Assembly: GCF_014305095.1 (NCBI RefSeq)
Contig: NZ_JACRUI010000001.1
Location: 1,361,398 to 1,425,397, forward strand
Source: Flavobacterium kayseriense
GTDB lineage: Bacteria > Bacteroidota > Bacteroidia > Flavobacteriales > Flavobacteriaceae
Length of the DNA stretch: 64,000 nt
Direction of reading: 5' to 3'
Shown here: one piece after another, positions 63,689-64,000 of the stretch
How positions within the stretch are numbered: position 1 is the first letter of the stretch
How the letters are laid out: every line of letters starts with the position of its first letter
The notes under the pieces: model-generated
The model's input: only the letters and a program-made list of their open reading frames with translations
Databases searched by the model: none
What the model was told of the DNA's origin: nothing
Position numbers and translations under genes: made by a program

Positions 63689-63771
63689 TGACCACGGTGG
63701 GATTTGAACCCACACGCCCTTGCGAGCACCAGCCCCTCAAGCTGGCAAGTCTACCGTTTCTCCACGTGGCC
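63689..63771 (-). tRNA. tRNA-Leu (anticodon GAG)
   Basis: An 83-base class II tRNA: acceptor GGCCACG/CGTGGTC, anticodon stem ccagc/gctgg with loop TTGAGGG, a long variable arm, and discriminator A. CCA is not encoded. Confidence 0.92.
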
Positions 63772-63781
63772 TTAAAATAAA

Positions 63782-63811
63782 AAAGGTCAAGTAATAAATT
63801 ACTCGACCTTT
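63782..63811 (-). terminator. Hairpin between tRNA-Lys and tRNA-Leu
   Basis: aaaggtcaagtaa (63782-63794) pairs with ttactcgaccttt (63799-63811) with one mismatch, and the minus strand continues into a T-run. It probably ends much of the tRNA-Lys transcript. Confidence 0.75.
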
Positions 63812-63812
63812 G

Positions 63813-63885
63813 TGACCCGACTGGGGCTCGAACCCAGGACCCCATCATTAAAAGTGATGTGCTCTACCAACTGAGCTATCGAGTC
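63813..63885 (-). tRNA. tRNA-Lys (anticodon TTT), copy 1
   Basis: A 73-base tRNA: acceptor GACTCGA/TCGGGTC, anticodon loop CTTTTAA in stem catca/tgatg, discriminator A. Identical to the copy at 63924-63996. Confidence 0.96.
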
Positions 63886-63923
63886 ATTGCTTCAAGGAAA
63901 TTATGTGTTGATCACTAAAATTG

Positions 63924-63996
63924 TGACCCGACTGGGGCTCGAACCCAGGACCCCATCATTAAAAGTGATGTGCTCTACCAACTGAGCTATCGAGTC
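63924..63996 (-). tRNA. tRNA-Lys (anticodon TTT), copy 2
   Basis: Identical in sequence to the tRNA-Lys 38 bases away, including short flanks (77 matching bases in all). A tandem duplication; more copies could lie beyond the window edge. Confidence 0.96.
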
Positions 63997-64000
63997 ATAT

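Overview
This is a 64 kb stretch of low-GC chromosome from a member of the Bacteroidota, almost certainly a Flavobacterium or a close relative. The RpoB, RpoC, S21, EF-Tu and DnaA proteins look flavobacterial. Promoters carry the Bacteroidota -7 motif TAnnTTTG. Almost no gene has a Shine-Dalgarno sequence. Several products are typical of the group: a DUF3467 protein, long-form GAPDH, split methylmalonyl-CoA mutase and DUF4252 proteins. The window is chromosomal housekeeping. I found no prophage, insertion sequence, CRISPR array, defence island or rRNA operon.

Layout. 0-16 kb is the translation/transcription block: rpsU, a XerC-type recombinase, hpf, tRNA-Thr/Tyr/Thr, tuf, tRNA-Trp, secE, nusG, rplK-rplA-rplJ-rplL, rpoB, rpoC, a DUF3467 gene and a small secreted protein. 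16-31 kb holds prfC (minus), a two-domain parvulin and MoxR, two tandem aconitases of different families, a LysM-NlpC/P60 hydrolase, a beta-hydroxyacid dehydrogenase (minus), a CDGSH iron-sulfur protein and an APC permease. 31-39 kb holds long-form GAPDH and a DegP-type protease (minus), then dapF, a GNAT gene, mltG, a DUF2279 gene and a lysozyme-like protein. 39-44 kb is a minus-strand unit transcribed udk, divIC, mutA, mutB, preceded by a 676-base gene-free stretch. 44-47 kb is a Crp/Fnr regulator, pirin, YceI and a degenerate receiver-like protein. 47-54.8 kb is mostly minus strand: dienoyl-CoA-reductase-like SDR, methionine-type aminotransferase, RsmI-like methylase, LMW phosphatase, dnaA, then YigZ, HAD and ribD, with a thioesterase on plus. 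54.9-64 kb holds a GNAT gene, prmC, a MacB-type permease, hisS, an ECF sigma/membrane anti-sigma/DUF4252 x2 operon divergent from an S41 peptidase lipoprotein, a TPR protein, and tRNA-Leu plus two identical tRNA-Lys genes.

How it fits together. The left third supplies the gene-expression machinery. The middle covers the TCA cycle (two aconitases), glycolysis (GAPDH), propionyl-CoA/succinate interconversion (MutAB), and envelope maintenance (SurA-like PPIase, DegP, MltG, NlpC/P60, DivIC). The right side covers replication initiation, translation accessories (PrmC, HisS, RsmI-like) and a small cell-surface sigma-factor circuit.

The most interesting signals are non-coding. (1) A bipartite hairpin repeat with conserved outer arms and a variable central stem occurs three times (84-148, 27886-28024, 43612-43697). 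(2) rpsU has an 11-base, near-perfect Shine-Dalgarno match in a genome that otherwise avoids them, fitting S21-dependent autoregulation. (3) A perfect 12-base inverted repeat lies just upstream of rpoB. (4) A REP-like GC-rich hairpin sits between rpoB and rpoC. Gene-level oddities are a receiver-like protein without its phospho-acceptor Asp, a short MutA, and the sigma/DUF4252 operon. No clearly new multi-gene system is present.
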